From Rhineura floridana (taxonomy: Eukaryota; Chordata; Lepidosauria; Squamata; Rhineuridae): a stretch of DNA of 64,000 nucleotides. The stretch covers positions 24,157,822 to 24,221,821 of the forward strand of contig NC_084493.1 of assembly GCF_030035675.1 (NCBI RefSeq), written 5' to 3'. The position numbers were made by a program, and so were the translations under genes. The notes under the pieces are model-generated. The model saw only the letters and a program-made list of their open reading frames with translations. It did no database searches and had not been told where the DNA came from. Shown one piece after another: positions 33,158-43,687 of this stretch (the stretch's first letter is position 1; the number at the start of each line of letters is the position of its first letter).

Positions 33158-35731
33158 GACAATGTAAAAATCAAAAAGATTTTTCATCAATATTACTCAA
33201 CATTGTATAAGTGTCAAGAAATTCCATCTGAAAAAATAGAAGAGTATTTATTTAAACAGAATTTGCCTAAAATTACAGATTTTCAGAGACAAGTTATTAA
33301 TGGCCCTATTACGTCAAGAGAGATATCTGAAGCTATAAATAAAATTAAATTAGGAAAGGCACCAGGACCAGATGGGCTATCTGCAATGTATTATAAATGT
33401 TTGGAGGAAGAACTCCTGCTACCTTTACAGTCTACAATGAATTCTATTTTGCAAGAGGGAAAGATACCGGATAGTTGGAAAAATGCTAATATAACATTAA
33501 TACCTAAAGAGGACCAAGATTTAACTAAAACAAAAAATTATCGGCCAATATCTCTACTGAATAATGACTATAAAATTTTTACAATGATTTTGGCTGAAAG
33601 ATTGAAAATAATATTGCAACAATTTATTCAGGAAGATCAATCAGGGTTTTTACCTAAAAGACAATTACGTGACAACGTCAGGAATGTTTTGAATGTGTTG
33701 GAATATTTAGAACAACGAAATGATAAACAAGCAGCTCTGATTTTTTTAGATGCTGAAAAAGCATTTGATAATTTGAATTGGAAATTTATGTTCCAGGTTT
33801 TGGAGCAAATGGACTTTGGAGACAACTTTATAAAATGGATTAGATCGATTTATACATCACAGAAGGCCCAGATAATTGTTAATGGAGACTTAACGGACTC
33901 ATGTGAAATACAAAAGGGTACAAGACAGGGATGTCCATTATCTCCCCTTTTATTTATTCTGGTTTTAGAAGTGTTGCTTAGAGATATAAGGCAAGATAAA
34001 AGGATTTCGGGATTAAAAATAAAAAAAGAAGAATATAAATTGAGAGCATTTGCTGATGATTTGATAATTGTACTAGAAAACCCTTTGGAAGGAATTCATA
34101 TACTGATGGACAAATTAAAAGAATTTGGACCTTTAGCAGGATTTAAGATCAACAATCAAAAAACAAAGATGTTGGTGAAAAATTTAACTTTAAGGGAACA
34201 GAAAGAGTTAATGGACAAGACAGATTTTACAATAGAAAAAAAGTTGAAATATCTAGGCATCATTATGACAAATAAAAACTCAAAGTTGTTTCACAATAAT
34301 TACGAAAAATTATGGACAGAGATTAAGAAAGACTTGCTAAGATGGGATAAACTACAACTGTCATTAATGGGTAGAATATCTGTGATAAAAATGAATGTAT
34401 TACCGAGAATGATGTTTTTGTTTCAAACAATACCTGTAATATCCTCTGATTTACCTTTTAAACAATGGCAAAAAGATATTTCTAAATTTGTATGGCAAGG
34501 AAAAAAACCAAGAGTTAAATTTAAATTACTTCAAGACGCTAAAGAAAGAGGAGGACTGGGATTACCAAATTTGAGACTTTATTTTGCTGCCTGCTGTTTA
34601 GTCTGGATAAAGGAATGGATCTTATTGAGGAATAAAAGACTATTGGATTTGGAGGGCCACAATCTGAAGTGGGGATGGCATGGATATCTATGGTATGACA
34701 AAGTAAAAGTAAATGTAGACTTTAATAATCATTTTATAAGACGTCCTCTGTTGAAAATATGGAATAGATACAAACCAAGGTTTTATTCGAAAATACCATT
34801 ATGTGTCTCAAGTCAAGAAGCATTTTATAGAAGAGAAATGTCTGGAAAAGAGAAATGGTTAACTTATCAAGAACTATTAGAAAATGTACATGGAGAATAC
34901 ATAATGAAAGAGAGAGAACAATTGATAAAGGAAGGATATAGTTTTCATTGGTTTGCATATTTACAATTGTTAGAAAGATATAAAATGGACAAGAAAATGT
35001 ATGGGTTTGAAATAAATAAATCTGATTTTGAAATAGGTTTGTGTACAAATGATGAAAACATAATTGCAAAAATGTATAAACTTTTATTGAAAATGGATAT
35101 GGAGGAAGAACAAGTAAAAGAGTGCATGGTAAAGTGGGCAAAAAATTTTGGTCATAACATACAAATGGATCAATGGGAAAATATGTGGAAAAAAGGCTTG
35201 AAATTTACATTATGTTATAATCTTAAAGAAAATTTTTATAAAATGATGTACCGTTGGTACATGACTCCAGAAAAGCTGTCAAAAATGTATAGTAATGTCT
35301 CTAATGTTTGTTGGAAATGTAAACAACAAAAAGGATCTTTTTATCATATGTGGTGGTCATGTAAAAAGGCGAAATTATTTTGGGCACAGATAGGTAGGAA
35401 GATGCAAAAAATTCTAAAGATAAATATTCAGTCAAAACCAGAATTTTTTTTATTGGGTTTTATGGATAAACAAATAGAAAAGAAATATGGAAGAATAATA
35501 TTATATATGATTACGGCAGCAAGATTATTATATGCACAAAAGTGGAAAATGGAATCAACACCAACAATGGAAGAATGGTTATTGAAATTAATGGACTTAG
35601 TAGAAATGGATAAATTGACATGTTTACTTAGAGAAAAATCGACAGATACATTTCTTAAGGAATGGAAACCTCTCTTAGACTTTTTGTTGAAAGATCAAAA
35701 TAAAATGATGATACTGGGATTTGACGATTAA
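33158..35731 (+). CDS. L1 ORF2 fragment: reverse transcriptase and C-terminal domain, open frame
   Basis: The frame is open from the truncation point, with 15 codons before the TTG at 33203 and then 842 residues. A full L1 ORF2 has about 1,275 residues, so the endonuclease domain is missing and this copy could not cut DNA itself. Reverse transcriptase motifs are all visible: GKAPGPDGL, NYRPISLL, FLDAEKAFDNL, KGTRQGCPLSPLLF (near 33914), the catalytic AFADD (FADD at 34049-34060) and KYLGI. The C-terminal cysteine motif CWKC...H...C (C-x2-C-x8-H-x4-C) is at 35309-35362. The stop is TAA at 35729-35731. No start codon or promoter remains, so expression as protein is unlikely. Base composition is A-rich on the coding strand, as usual for L1 and unlike the surroundings. 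Confidence 0.95.
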   Translation, partial: DNVKIKKIFHQYYSTLYKCQEIPSEKIEEYLFKQNLPKITDFQRQVINGPITSREISEAINKIKLGKAPGPDGLSAMYYKCLEEELLLPLQSTMNSILQEGKIPDSWKNANITLIPKEDQDLTKTKNYRPISLLNNDYKIFTMILAERLKIILQQFIQEDQSGFLPKRQLRDNVRNVLNVLEYLEQRNDKQAALIFLDAEKAFDNLNWKFMFQVLEQMDFGDNFIKWIRSIYTSQKAQIIVNGDLTDSCEIQKGTRQGCPLSPLLFILVLEVLLRDIRQDKRISGLKIKKEEYKLRAFADDLIIVLENPLEGIHILMDKLKEFGPLAGFKINNQKTKMLVKNLTLREQKELMDKTDFTIEKKLKYLGIIMTNKNSKLFHNNYEKLWTEIKKDLLRWDKLQLSLMGRISVIKMNVLPRMMFLFQTIPVISSDLPFKQWQKDISKFVWQGKKPRVKFKLLQDAKERGGLGLPNLRLYFAACCLVWIKEWILLRNKRLLDLEGHNLKWGWHGYLWYDKVKVNVDFNNHFIRRPLLKIWNRYKPRFYSKIPLCVSSQEAFYRREMSGKEKWLTYQELLENVHGEYIMKEREQLIKEGYSFHWFAYLQLLERYKMDKKMYGFEINKSDFEIGLCTNDENIIAKMYKLLLKMDMEEEQVKECMVKWAKNFGHNIQMDQWENMWKKGLKFTLCYNLKENFYKMMYRWYMTPEKLSKMYSNVSNVCWKCKQQKGSFYHMWWSCKKAKLFWAQIGRKMQKILKINIQSKPEFFLLGFMDKQIEKKYGRIILYMITAARLLYAQKWKMESTPTMEEWLLKLMDLVEMDKLTCLLREKSTDTFLKEWKPLLDFLLKDQNKMMILGFDD

Positions 35732-35937
35732 TTAAGACAGCCTATGGAGAAAAGGGATTCTGTATGTATACATTAAGGGACAGGTTTGATGTATATTATA
35801 TACTTATAGCTGATCTGCGACAAATCGGAAGTCAACTATTTTATTTTCATTTTTTTGTTGATGTATTGTTATGTCTTTTTGACTTTGTTTTGTTTGTTTT
35901 TGGAAAAATTTGAATAAAAATTATTAAAAAAAAAAAA
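33158..35937 (+). mobile_element. L1 LINE, 5'-truncated, recent insertion with long target duplication
   Basis: The element starts inside ORF2 at 33158 and ends with AATAAAAATTATT and a poly(A) tail at about 35937. A direct repeat of 22-24 bp containing GAGAGTGAAGCAGTTTCCAT flanks it (33134-33157 and 35938-35961) with no mismatch. Perfect duplication, intact poly(A) and an unbroken reading frame indicate a recent insertion. It lies antisense in PPCDC intron 1. Confidence 0.97.
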
Positions 35938-36539
35938 AAGGAGAGTGAAGCAGTTTCCATTCAACTTTCAATAGAAACCACTTCTTCCTCCTAGCGCTGT
36001 TCTTTGAAGCTACACCATACTGCTCCTTTCAACTGATTTCAGAGGTTGAAAGCAGCAGTGCAAAGTGGCTTGTGAAGCACAGAGCTGGCAATGCCCCTTA
36101 CGCTGCAAGTTCCCAAGCTTAGGAACCCTGCAGAGGGATTTTTACATGTGGGCTGGGCAACTCACCTGTCAATCATGTGACATCATAAAAACTGACAGGC
36201 GGGCTGTCCCGTCCACCTGTCAAAGCTGGCCCATGGGGTGGGAGCCAAAAAGATTCTCTATCTCTGGTATAGGAGAGGGAATGGTAATCAGTACAATTAT
36301 CTCAGCAGTGGCATACCATAGTAGCTATAGTCTGCCCCGTAAGCAGTTGAGCTGCTGCATTTTGCACTAGCTGCAGCTTCTGGGCCAAGTTCAAGGCTGT
36401 AGCTGCACATTGCAGTTATCCGACCTGGAGGTTAACAGCAAATGGGCGATAGTGGATTTATCACACAATGACCTTCCAGTTTGCTTTAGTATAGAGAATG
36501 CCAGTTCAGGACCAAACACAGATGAAGCAAACTTTGAAG

Positions 36540-36852
<313 letters not shown>

Positions 36853-37277
36853 ACAGAAGGACCTCTCCATCTGCACTGCTGAAAGACTGGCAAGTTTCTC
36901 CTTGAAATCTTTCCATTATAGCTAGTTGTTACAACAACTCTGTAACTAAGAAAAAAATTGCTTGTTTTCCTCCTGTCTCCCAACCCTTTTTAGTCACCCT
37001 TTTCCTCTATGCCCCACTCCTCCACTGACCATATTGCACAAAAAGTACATGTCTGAGAAATGTATAAGGATTAGTTCCAGAAGAGCACGAGATGAGATTA
37101 TAAATAGGTTGCTTAGATCTCCAATAAGGTATTAATTTATAGGTGAGTTGATAATGAACCAGAGATTTCTTGGCTCATAGCCTACACTCTTAAATTTGTG
37201 TCATGAAGTCTTCTAAAGTAGCTTGCAGATGTAACACAAGCCATGTCTTTCTACCTTCCATCTGCTACACATTAAGG

Positions 37278-37412
37278 AAGCTTTCCCAAACCAGATGCCC
37301 TAACATGTGTTTGACTACAGCTCACATCACATCTGACCATTAGCTATGCTGGCTGGAGCTGATGGGAGTTTAAGTCCAAAACATCAGCAGGGCACCAGCC
37401 TGGGAAATGCTG
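37278..37412. mobile_element. hAT MITE, family A
   Basis: 'ctttcccaaaccagatgccc' to 'cagggcaccagcctgggaaa', with arms around 'gctatgctggctggagctga'. Confidence 0.72.
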
Positions 37413-37714
37413 GACTAAGGACTGGTTCAAAACTATTTCCTCTCTCTCTCTCTGTTTTGGTGGATGAATGGTTTGCACACCTTCAAAAATATATATACCA
37501 AGTATTTAATACAGATTGCCCTTGCAATCCAATTCAGAATTAATTTCAGAATTTGTTCATCTCTGATCACCAGCAACAGCCACATGTTGCTAGTAAGTAT
37601 GTTGTGTTTTAACTGTTCACAATGTCCCCCAAATGTCCATGTCTACAAAACTGGTGGTGGTGGTAGAGAGATGAAAGCTATCCTCAGTCTCTCTACTTGA
37701 ACAGAATATATTTC

Positions 37715-37935
37715 CAACAATACAATCCTATGTGTGGTTACTCATAAGCAAGTTCCACTGGATTGAAAGGAACTTACCCCTCAGTAAGCACACCTAGGAT
37801 TATAGTCTAAGTGTCTTTCACGACCTTAAAACAATCTTTCAAATAAACCATCAAAGTAGCCCCATGTCTACTTAGAGGTAAGTCCTACTAAATTCAGTAG
37901 GGCTTACTCTCGGGTTAGGATTGCAGCCAAAAGTG
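37715..37935. mobile_element. Two adjacent family F repeats
   Basis: Copies at about 37715-37808 ('tactcataagcaagttccac') and 37850-37935 ('actaaattcagtagggctta'). Each ends in 'attgcagcc'- or 'attatagtc'-like sequence. Confidence 0.55.
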
Positions 37936-38167
37936 CAATCTTTCTAGAAACGTATTACTCTGACAAGAGAAAAAAGGTAACTGAAAATTCAATCCTGTCG
38001 CTCTTTATTACTGGATGATGCCCTTCAACTGCCACACGTCTGTAGATATTGATATATGAGAGAAACAGACCTGAGGCAGGAGAAAAAAGAACCAGGTTCA
38101 CATTCCCAGGTAACCGTATCTCTCAGTCTAGTCTACCTCACAGTCACAAGGTCCCTCGTGAGACATA

Positions 38168-38262
38168 GCTGCAATCCTAACCACACTTACCTGGGAGTAA
38201 GCACTGTTGAATGTTATAGGATTTAACTTCTGAGTAGACACTATTAGGATTCCAGCCTAAAA
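38168..38262. mobile_element. Family F repeat, well preserved
   Basis: 'gctgcaatcctaaccacact' at the left and 'ctattaggattccagcc' at the right are inverted repeats around 'tgggagtaagcactgttgaa'. Confidence 0.65.
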
Positions 38263-38367
38263 CGATGGAGGGGGGACCGTGGAGAAAAGACGGGATATAA
38301 AATAAACCAAAAACAATAAAAATAAAGAGCAAACAACTCTATCAACTTTTACTTCTTCCCAACCCAC

Positions 38368-38530
38368 CTGCAGGAACCAGCCGCCAGTGAGAAGTGCGGA
38401 AGCACGGGCAGCATTAGGAGTCGGACCTTCCTCTTCGGCTCCGGCTGTGTCCATAGACGTATGGGTTGGACCGACACTCAGGACACAACTTCCGCTTCCT
38501 TTCATAGACTTAATATGTAAACTGACACAC
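38368..38530 (-). other. PPCDC: Probable PPCDC exon 1 (5' untranslated)
   Basis: Read on the minus strand, the region ends CTGGTTCCTGCAG followed by a good donor GTGGGT (38367-38362). It is relatively rich in CpG, single-copy in appearance and lies 6 kb upstream of the first coding exon, as expected for the non-coding first exon of this gene. The left end (transcription start) cannot be fixed. It contains an upstream ATG at 38454-38452. Confidence 0.5.
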
Positions 38531-38600
38531 ATGGCTCAACTTCCACGTCCTTTCCAGAATTAGCGGTAGTTGAACCATAGACGTCGTTTTAGAGTGACAC
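38455..38600 (-). promoter_or_regulatory. PPCDC: Probable PPCDC promoter region
   Basis: Minus-strand reading shows an ETS-type site AGCGGAAGTTG (near 38484-38494), a second GGAAGTTGAG (38535-38544) and a CRE-like ACGACGTC (38580-38587). There is no TATA box at a useful distance. This composition suits a housekeeping promoter. Motif matches this short are weak evidence on their own. Confidence 0.4.
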
Positions 38601-38704
38601 GCAAGCAGCAGTTTCCTCCAACGATGGATGAAAGTAGAGGTGCTCATTGGCTTCAGTGGAGAAATCCAGGATTTTAGGATATTTTAGGGTAGCTGTGGCT
38701 GGGT

Positions 38705-38922
38705 GTAGTGTAGTGGTTAAGGTGTTGGACTGCGACCTGGGAGACCAGGGTTCGAATCCCCACACAGCCATGAAGCTCACTGCGTGACCTTGGGACAGTC
38801 GCTGCCTCTCAGCCTCAGAGGAAGGCAATGGTAAACCCCCTCTGAATACCGCTTACCATGAAAACCCTATTCATAGGGTCGCCATAAGTCGGGATCGACT
38901 TGAAGGCAGTACATCATCACAT
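38705..38922 (+). mobile_element. Sauria-type SINE with Bov-B tail, perfect target duplication
   Basis: tRNA-like head: 'tagtgtagtggttaaggtg' (A box region) and 'ggttcgaatcccc' (B box). The tail 'tcatagggtcgccataagtc' and 'gggatcgacttgaaggcagt' is shared with Bov-B. It is flanked by the identical 11-mer 'tgtggctgggt' at 38694-38704 and 38923-38933. It sits about 180 bp upstream of the predicted PPCDC first exon. Confidence 0.95.
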
Positions 38923-38934
38923 TGTGGCTGGGTA

Positions 38935-39555
38935 GCAGGTGTTCCCCGCCCCCCCAAAAAAGTGACCAGTACCGAGCGGAGATCCTGCTTTCCTAACTCA
39001 GGTTCTTATTTCATGTGATCATTATTACAACTACTGATGATGATGGTGATAAAAATAATATTTTTAAAGTTACCCTGCCAATGCCCATTCCAAAGCAACT
39101 CCAGTATCCACATATTGCAGATTGGAGGCGCTGTAGCTGAGAGAAGAGTCACGACAGCCCTGTAATGTAATCCAGTACTAATTTTGAAGGTTAGAGGCGA
39201 GGCTAAAGATGGTTTGGAGATCCAGTCCCAAATCCCTCATGCAACACTGGCCAGGTTGCAGTAAAGGCCACTCCTTATTTTACCTCCTCAGAACCTCACA
39301 AAGAGATGCACTAGAAAATATTTTTGAGGTGGGGAGGGAAAGTTTACCATTTCAGTTCAGAACATATTTCTTAGCATGTCTGGGGTGAACTGACATGGGG
39401 AGAGGGGGACTCAATCCAAGTTGTAGGGGTCACAATTTGAATTTTGGTGTCACTGTGTTCCTCCCTCCCTGAGATATTTCCTGATTTAGAAGTGCCTAAT
39501 CTGCTAAATTTCAGGTGAGCTGATTTCAGGTGAGCTGATGCTGCCTGTGACACAG
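38935..39555. other. No gene seen
   Basis: Unclassified intergenic sequence with no convincing repeat. Confidence 0.35.
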
Positions 39556-39559
39556 ATGT

Positions 39560-39745
39560 GAACCTAGGAAGCTGCCTTCTACTGAGTCAGACCATTGCAC
39601 TACCCAGGTCAGTATTGTATTGTCTACACTGACTGGCAGCAGAAACTGGGGCATCTCCCAGCCCTACTTGGAGATGCCAGGGATTGAACATCTGACCTTT
39701 TGCACGAAAGCAGATGCTCCCACCACTCAGCTACAGTCCTTTCTG
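39560..39745 (-). mobile_element. tRNA-derived SINE (family D)
   Basis: 'ctaggaagctgccttctact', 'tgtctacactgactggcagc' and 'gccagggattgaacatctga'. Confidence 0.85.
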
Positions 39746-39984
39746 ACAAATAGTGATGCAAGCCAGCTTCTGATCTTGTCAAAGATCAATTGCTGCATAT
39801 AGTGATAAAATGCACACATCCCCACAGGTCAGTGCTTGTGGGCACCTATTCTTCCCAGAGTTACAACAGTTATCCAAGTAATGGATGTCAGGTGAACCCA
39901 ATTTGTGTTTGGTGTGATAAATAGTAGACTTTCAGGATTGATTACTACTGCATCTCAATCAAATATACTTGCTTGTATCAGAGC

Positions 39985-40345
39985 CAGTAGCTGAACTAGA
40001 ACTAAGAGACCAAGGTTGAAAACCACCCTCAGCCATGAAGCTCACTGGGTGACCTAAGCCTAGTCACTGCCTCTCGGCCCAACCTACCTCACAGGGTTGT
40101 TGTGAGGACAAAATGGGGAGGAAAAGAACTATGAATGCCACCTTCAGTTCCTTGGAGGAAAGGTGGGGCGAAAATGTAATTAACAATAATGGTGAATAGC
40201 AATCAAACAAATAAGACTTGGTGTAGACAGATAGAGGTTTAAATCACCACTCACTTACCTTGGGGCTAACCTATCTCACAGGGTTGTTGTGAGGATAAAA
40301 TGGGGTAATCAACATCAATGTACATCACCTTGGGCTCAAGAAAGG
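39985..40345 (+). mobile_element. Two CORE/MIR-like SINE fragments
   Basis: 'cagccatgaagctcactggg' with 'acctacctcacagggttgtt' at 39985-40155, and a second 'ctatctcacagggttgttgt' at 40215-40345. Both have the end 'gtgaggacaaaatggggag' common in this SINE class. Confidence 0.65.
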
Positions 40346-40594
40346 AAGGTTGAGAATACAAACATGAACAGCAGTTTACTGCTGCTGCATGTTGAATACT
40401 GTCAAACATGATCACTACTGGGTATCCACTGAGCTGGAGAGTATTTGCTGTTGAAATCTGTATTATGGTGGCTCCATTATGATCGCTACTACATGTTTAG
40501 CCAGTAAGATGTTTGCTCTAAAGTTTTAATGTTTTAGAACATCATGCTGATTTTGTTACGAGTATTAAAACATGTATGTAAGCAAGGTACTTAG

Positions 40595-40682
40595 CAGGAT
40601 ATACAACAAAGAGTCATGTGGCACCTTAAAGACTAACAAATTTATTATGACATAAGCTCATGTGGACTACTTCATCAGATGC
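40595..40682 (+). mobile_element. Retroelement 3'-end fragment, class uncertain
   Basis: 'gtcatgtggcaccttaaaga' and 'ctaacaaatttattatgaca', then 'gactacttcatcagatgca', is a widespread reptile repeat end. It may be LINE or Penelope-like; the class is not decided here. Confidence 0.5.
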
Positions 40683-41205
40683 ACGACATTATTAATAACA
40701 CACTGATTCTACACATTTTCTGTTATCATATGTCCATTGTTTCAATACAGTTTTGTATGTCTGAAGTAGAAAAACATTTGACTTTTAAAAAACACCCTGA
40801 TCAATGTGCTCAGATAAGGTGTTGTGTCATATATTTGTTAGACTGTTCCAGTGTTAGAGCCCAGACACTGCAACTTCTGGAGTCAAATCTAGAGAACTAT
40901 TATTTTTTAAAAAAATAAATCATTCATTGTGTTTCTTCATCGCAGCATCCCTAAGGGTAACCTGCTTAGCACCTAGGAGACCCTCAGCTATTAAATCTGC
41001 TGTCCCTTCTCACAATCCATCTTAAGACTGAGACCAACGCAGACCTTATGGCATTAAAACCAAACCAGTTTCTCCCACCACTTCCCTGTGCTTAACACTC
41101 AGCATGACAAAGTGGTTCTGAAGAACTAACAGCTGGCCCGCTATTTTGTGACATTTTAGTTAGTCTAATAAAGGTATTTCCCTACTATGGATCTTGGAAT
41201 TCTAT
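40683..41205. other. No gene seen
   Basis: AT-rich intergenic sequence without recognised features. Confidence 0.35.
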
Positions 41206-41212
41206 AACCCGT

Positions 41213-41440
41213 GGCTCAGGGCTGGGGACCCTTTTTGAGCCACAGGGCCACAATCCCTCATAAGCAATCTTCCGGGGGCTGCATGCCACTGATGGACTGG
41301 AGGAAAAATGTGGGCCAAGCAATACATATGACTCTGACCTTTGTAGAGTAGGCTGCATTCTAGCCATGCAAAAGTTAGAGGTGAAACACACACACACCAG
41401 CAACCTCTCCATGTTCCATCAAGGCAGGTGGCATTATCAT
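41213..41440. mobile_element. hAT-type MITE, family C fragment
   Basis: 'ggctggggaccctttttgag', 'ccgggggctgcatgccactg' and 'acctttgtagagtaggctgc' match family C. Confidence 0.55.
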
Positions 41441-41464
41441 TGCAATATCAATTCAGGGTGTCAA

Positions 41465-41920
41465 TACTAGCATATAAAGCCCTAAAAGGCTTGAGAACTA
41501 AAAGGCTCGAGACCCCAGTATCTAAAACAGCACTTTCCCCAGTATGCCATCTCGGACTCTAAAGTCAGCAGGTGAGGCCTGGCTGATGGTTGTGCCGCTG
41601 AAGACTGCACAGCTATCATTGGCCCATGGCAGAGCCTTTTTGATGGTGGCTCCCTGTTTGTGAAATGCCCTCCCCTGTGAGGTGCATCTGTCTCCATCAC
41701 TATTGAAAACATTCTTGTTTACCCAGGCATTTGATGGCTGAAAGACTGTTCCTGGCAACCCAGAGATCATTGGATGAAAGAATGTTTTTAACCGTAACTG
41801 TGTTTTCAGAATGTTTTAACTCTTTAGAATGCTTTTTTAAAAAAACTGTTTTGTTGATGTGTTTGCCACCCTGGGCTCCTTCGAGAGGAAGGTCAGGATA
41901 TAAATTCAATAAATAAGAAC
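41465..41920 (+). mobile_element. L2-type LINE 3' portion
   Basis: Plus-strand frames show L2-like phrases (MAEPFLMVAPCL, LLKTFLFTQAFDG). The 3' end 'caccctgggctccttcgaga' and 'ggatataaattcaataaata' follows. Reading frames are broken. Confidence 0.75.
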
Positions 41921-42334
41921 AATAACTCAAGAAGATATTCCAGCCAGACCAAAGCATTTGTGAAGGGCACAGAGCAAAGCTGGTGAGGGGGCATGAACAG
42001 GGGAGAGCCTTGAAGGTTGTCTAAGGAATCCTGGAGATTGCATTCAGCCTCCAGGCCTGAGATTCTCCATGCTTGCTGTTTTGCCTGATGAACTGTATAC
42101 ACAAGTCCCCCACCACACACCGTTTTTTAAAAAAAACAACAGATTTTCCAACTGCACAAATTCCCTGCCAGATGCCTCTCATTAAAAAAGAAAGAAAAAA
42201 AGCCGTATGAATACAAAGCCTGCTTTGCTCCTTGCTTACACCCAGTATCTGCGGCAGTTTCTCCATAGGAGTCAGTAGTTCTGTATTGGCATATGTGGAA
42301 GAGAACTGCATATAGAGGAGTTTAGTTACTGCTA
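41921..42334. other. No gene seen
   Basis: Unclassified, with a LINE-like phrase near 41970-42020 ('gagccttgaaggttgtctaa'). Confidence 0.35.
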
Positions 42335-42560
42335 CACCATACTTTATTCATTTTATTGCATTTCTATCCCAACTTTTCTCCAAGGACCTCAAGGTAGCAT
42401 ACATGGTTCTTCCCCTCATTTAATCCCCACAACAACCCTGTGAGGTGGGTTAGGCCGAGAGGCAATGACTGGCCCAAGGTGAGCTTCGTGGCTGAGTGGG
42501 GATTTGAACCCTGGTCTCCCAAGTCCTAGTCTGATGCTCTAACCACTACACATCTCTGGC
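42335..42560 (-). mobile_element. CORE/MIR-like SINE
   Basis: Reverse copy: 'acaaccctgtgaggtgggtt', 'gaaccctggtctcccaagtc' (B-box complement), then 'ctctaaccactacacatctc' (A-box complement). Confidence 0.8.
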
Positions 42561-43687
42561 TCTCTTGCTGCTTTCATGCTTAGGGATTCTTTTGGGCCAG
42601 AGCCATATAAGTGGTTGATGCCTATAATGCATATTGTTCTGTAAAATATTTTCTATGATAGTAGTTATATATGTGGAGATGGCACCGAGCAGAGCCTGGG
42701 GATTTTTATCATTTGTCCTTTTCACAAAGATAAGCTCACCAGTAGCAGTGATGATCATTGGTCAGATATCTATCTTGGCTGCTTACCAGAAATGAAGCAC
42801 TTTTTGGCCTTATGAAAACAAACATTGTCACAAGTGCTGATGGATAACCCAAATATCAGGTGTAATTAGTTAGCACTTAAGAGTATAAAAAGCCTTGCAA
42901 AACCATCCCATATCGGAGCACAGACCATTTGATCCTGGGGCTTCATATTCCAGCTGCAGGGGTCTGTTCACTGTCATTCTCAGGGCTCTTAGGCAGTTGC
43001 AGGGACGCAAGATTAATAATCTTTTTGTTTTCTGTAGGCTTTTCTTAAGTAGTTAAATAAATTGTCACCATCCAGCTCCCACACTGCCCCCTCCCTCCTT
43101 CCCCCAATAATCACCACAGGGGCATCTGCAGCAGAACCATCTTGACCCAAGGAGAGAGAAGCAGCAGTAACAGATTCTTCTTAAACAAGCTGTCTTTTCC
43201 ATTTTATTGTAACTTTAGAAAATCATTACTTATTGCTGTAATAATCTTATGTAAACGGCTTTGTGAGGACCACCTGAAAAGTGGTATATAAATGCCTTAA
43301 ATAAATAAACATTTCACTCCATTTTTGTGATCGTTGTCTCCAAATCCACAAAGAACCGTTACCCTTTGGCAATACAAGTTTGTATCTGCTAGACAGCGAC
43401 AACTCATTTATGAATCTGCCTTAGTTATTGAGGCAACACATGCAAAAAAAAAAGGAGTACTTTTAAGGGTATTTAAAAGGATGCGACAAAGCTTTATCTC
43501 CCCAAGAGGAAGGAGACGAAGAGGAGGTTCCAGTCAAAAAGAATCAAGTGTTTTAATATGATTTGGGTAGTTTGTTTTAAATGAGGAAACTGAGCACATT
43601 ATACTGTTACAGGATTTGTGTATGTGGTGTCCCTGACATTGCCTGTCCTTGAAAGTGCTTAATAAACACACACACCTAACGTGTATG
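42561..43687. other. No gene seen
   Basis: Intergenic, mostly single-copy in appearance; 43230-43310 resembles a LINE tail ('gtggtatataaatgccttaa'). Confidence 0.35.

Larger units (their letters stand above)
32896..36266. mobile_element. hAT-type element (family K), middle layer, split by L1
   Basis: Left end 'taggggtaggaaacctccac', right end 'aagattctctatctctg'. Flanking 8-mers 'gtgtagga' (32888-32895) and 'gtatagga' (36267-36274) match at 7 of 8. Without the L1 it is about 567 bp. A related partial copy is at 53462-53575 ('tgtcaaagtaagcccatggg'). Confidence 0.8.
32484..36445 (-). mobile_element. Family N LINE-derived repeat, outer layer of a three-level nest
   Basis: The left part, 32484-32895, starts with TTTATTTATT and carries 'ggcagggagttccaaagggt'. 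The right part, 36267-36445, resumes with 'gcagttgagctgctgcattt', the expected continuation of this family. The 3.4 kb between is two younger insertions. Located in PPCDC intron 1. Confidence 0.7.

Noticed and set aside
34734-35141. 135-codon minus-strand open frame
   Set aside because: It lies entirely opposite the L1 ORF2 frame and is low-complexity hydrophobic; a shadow of the A-rich coding strand.
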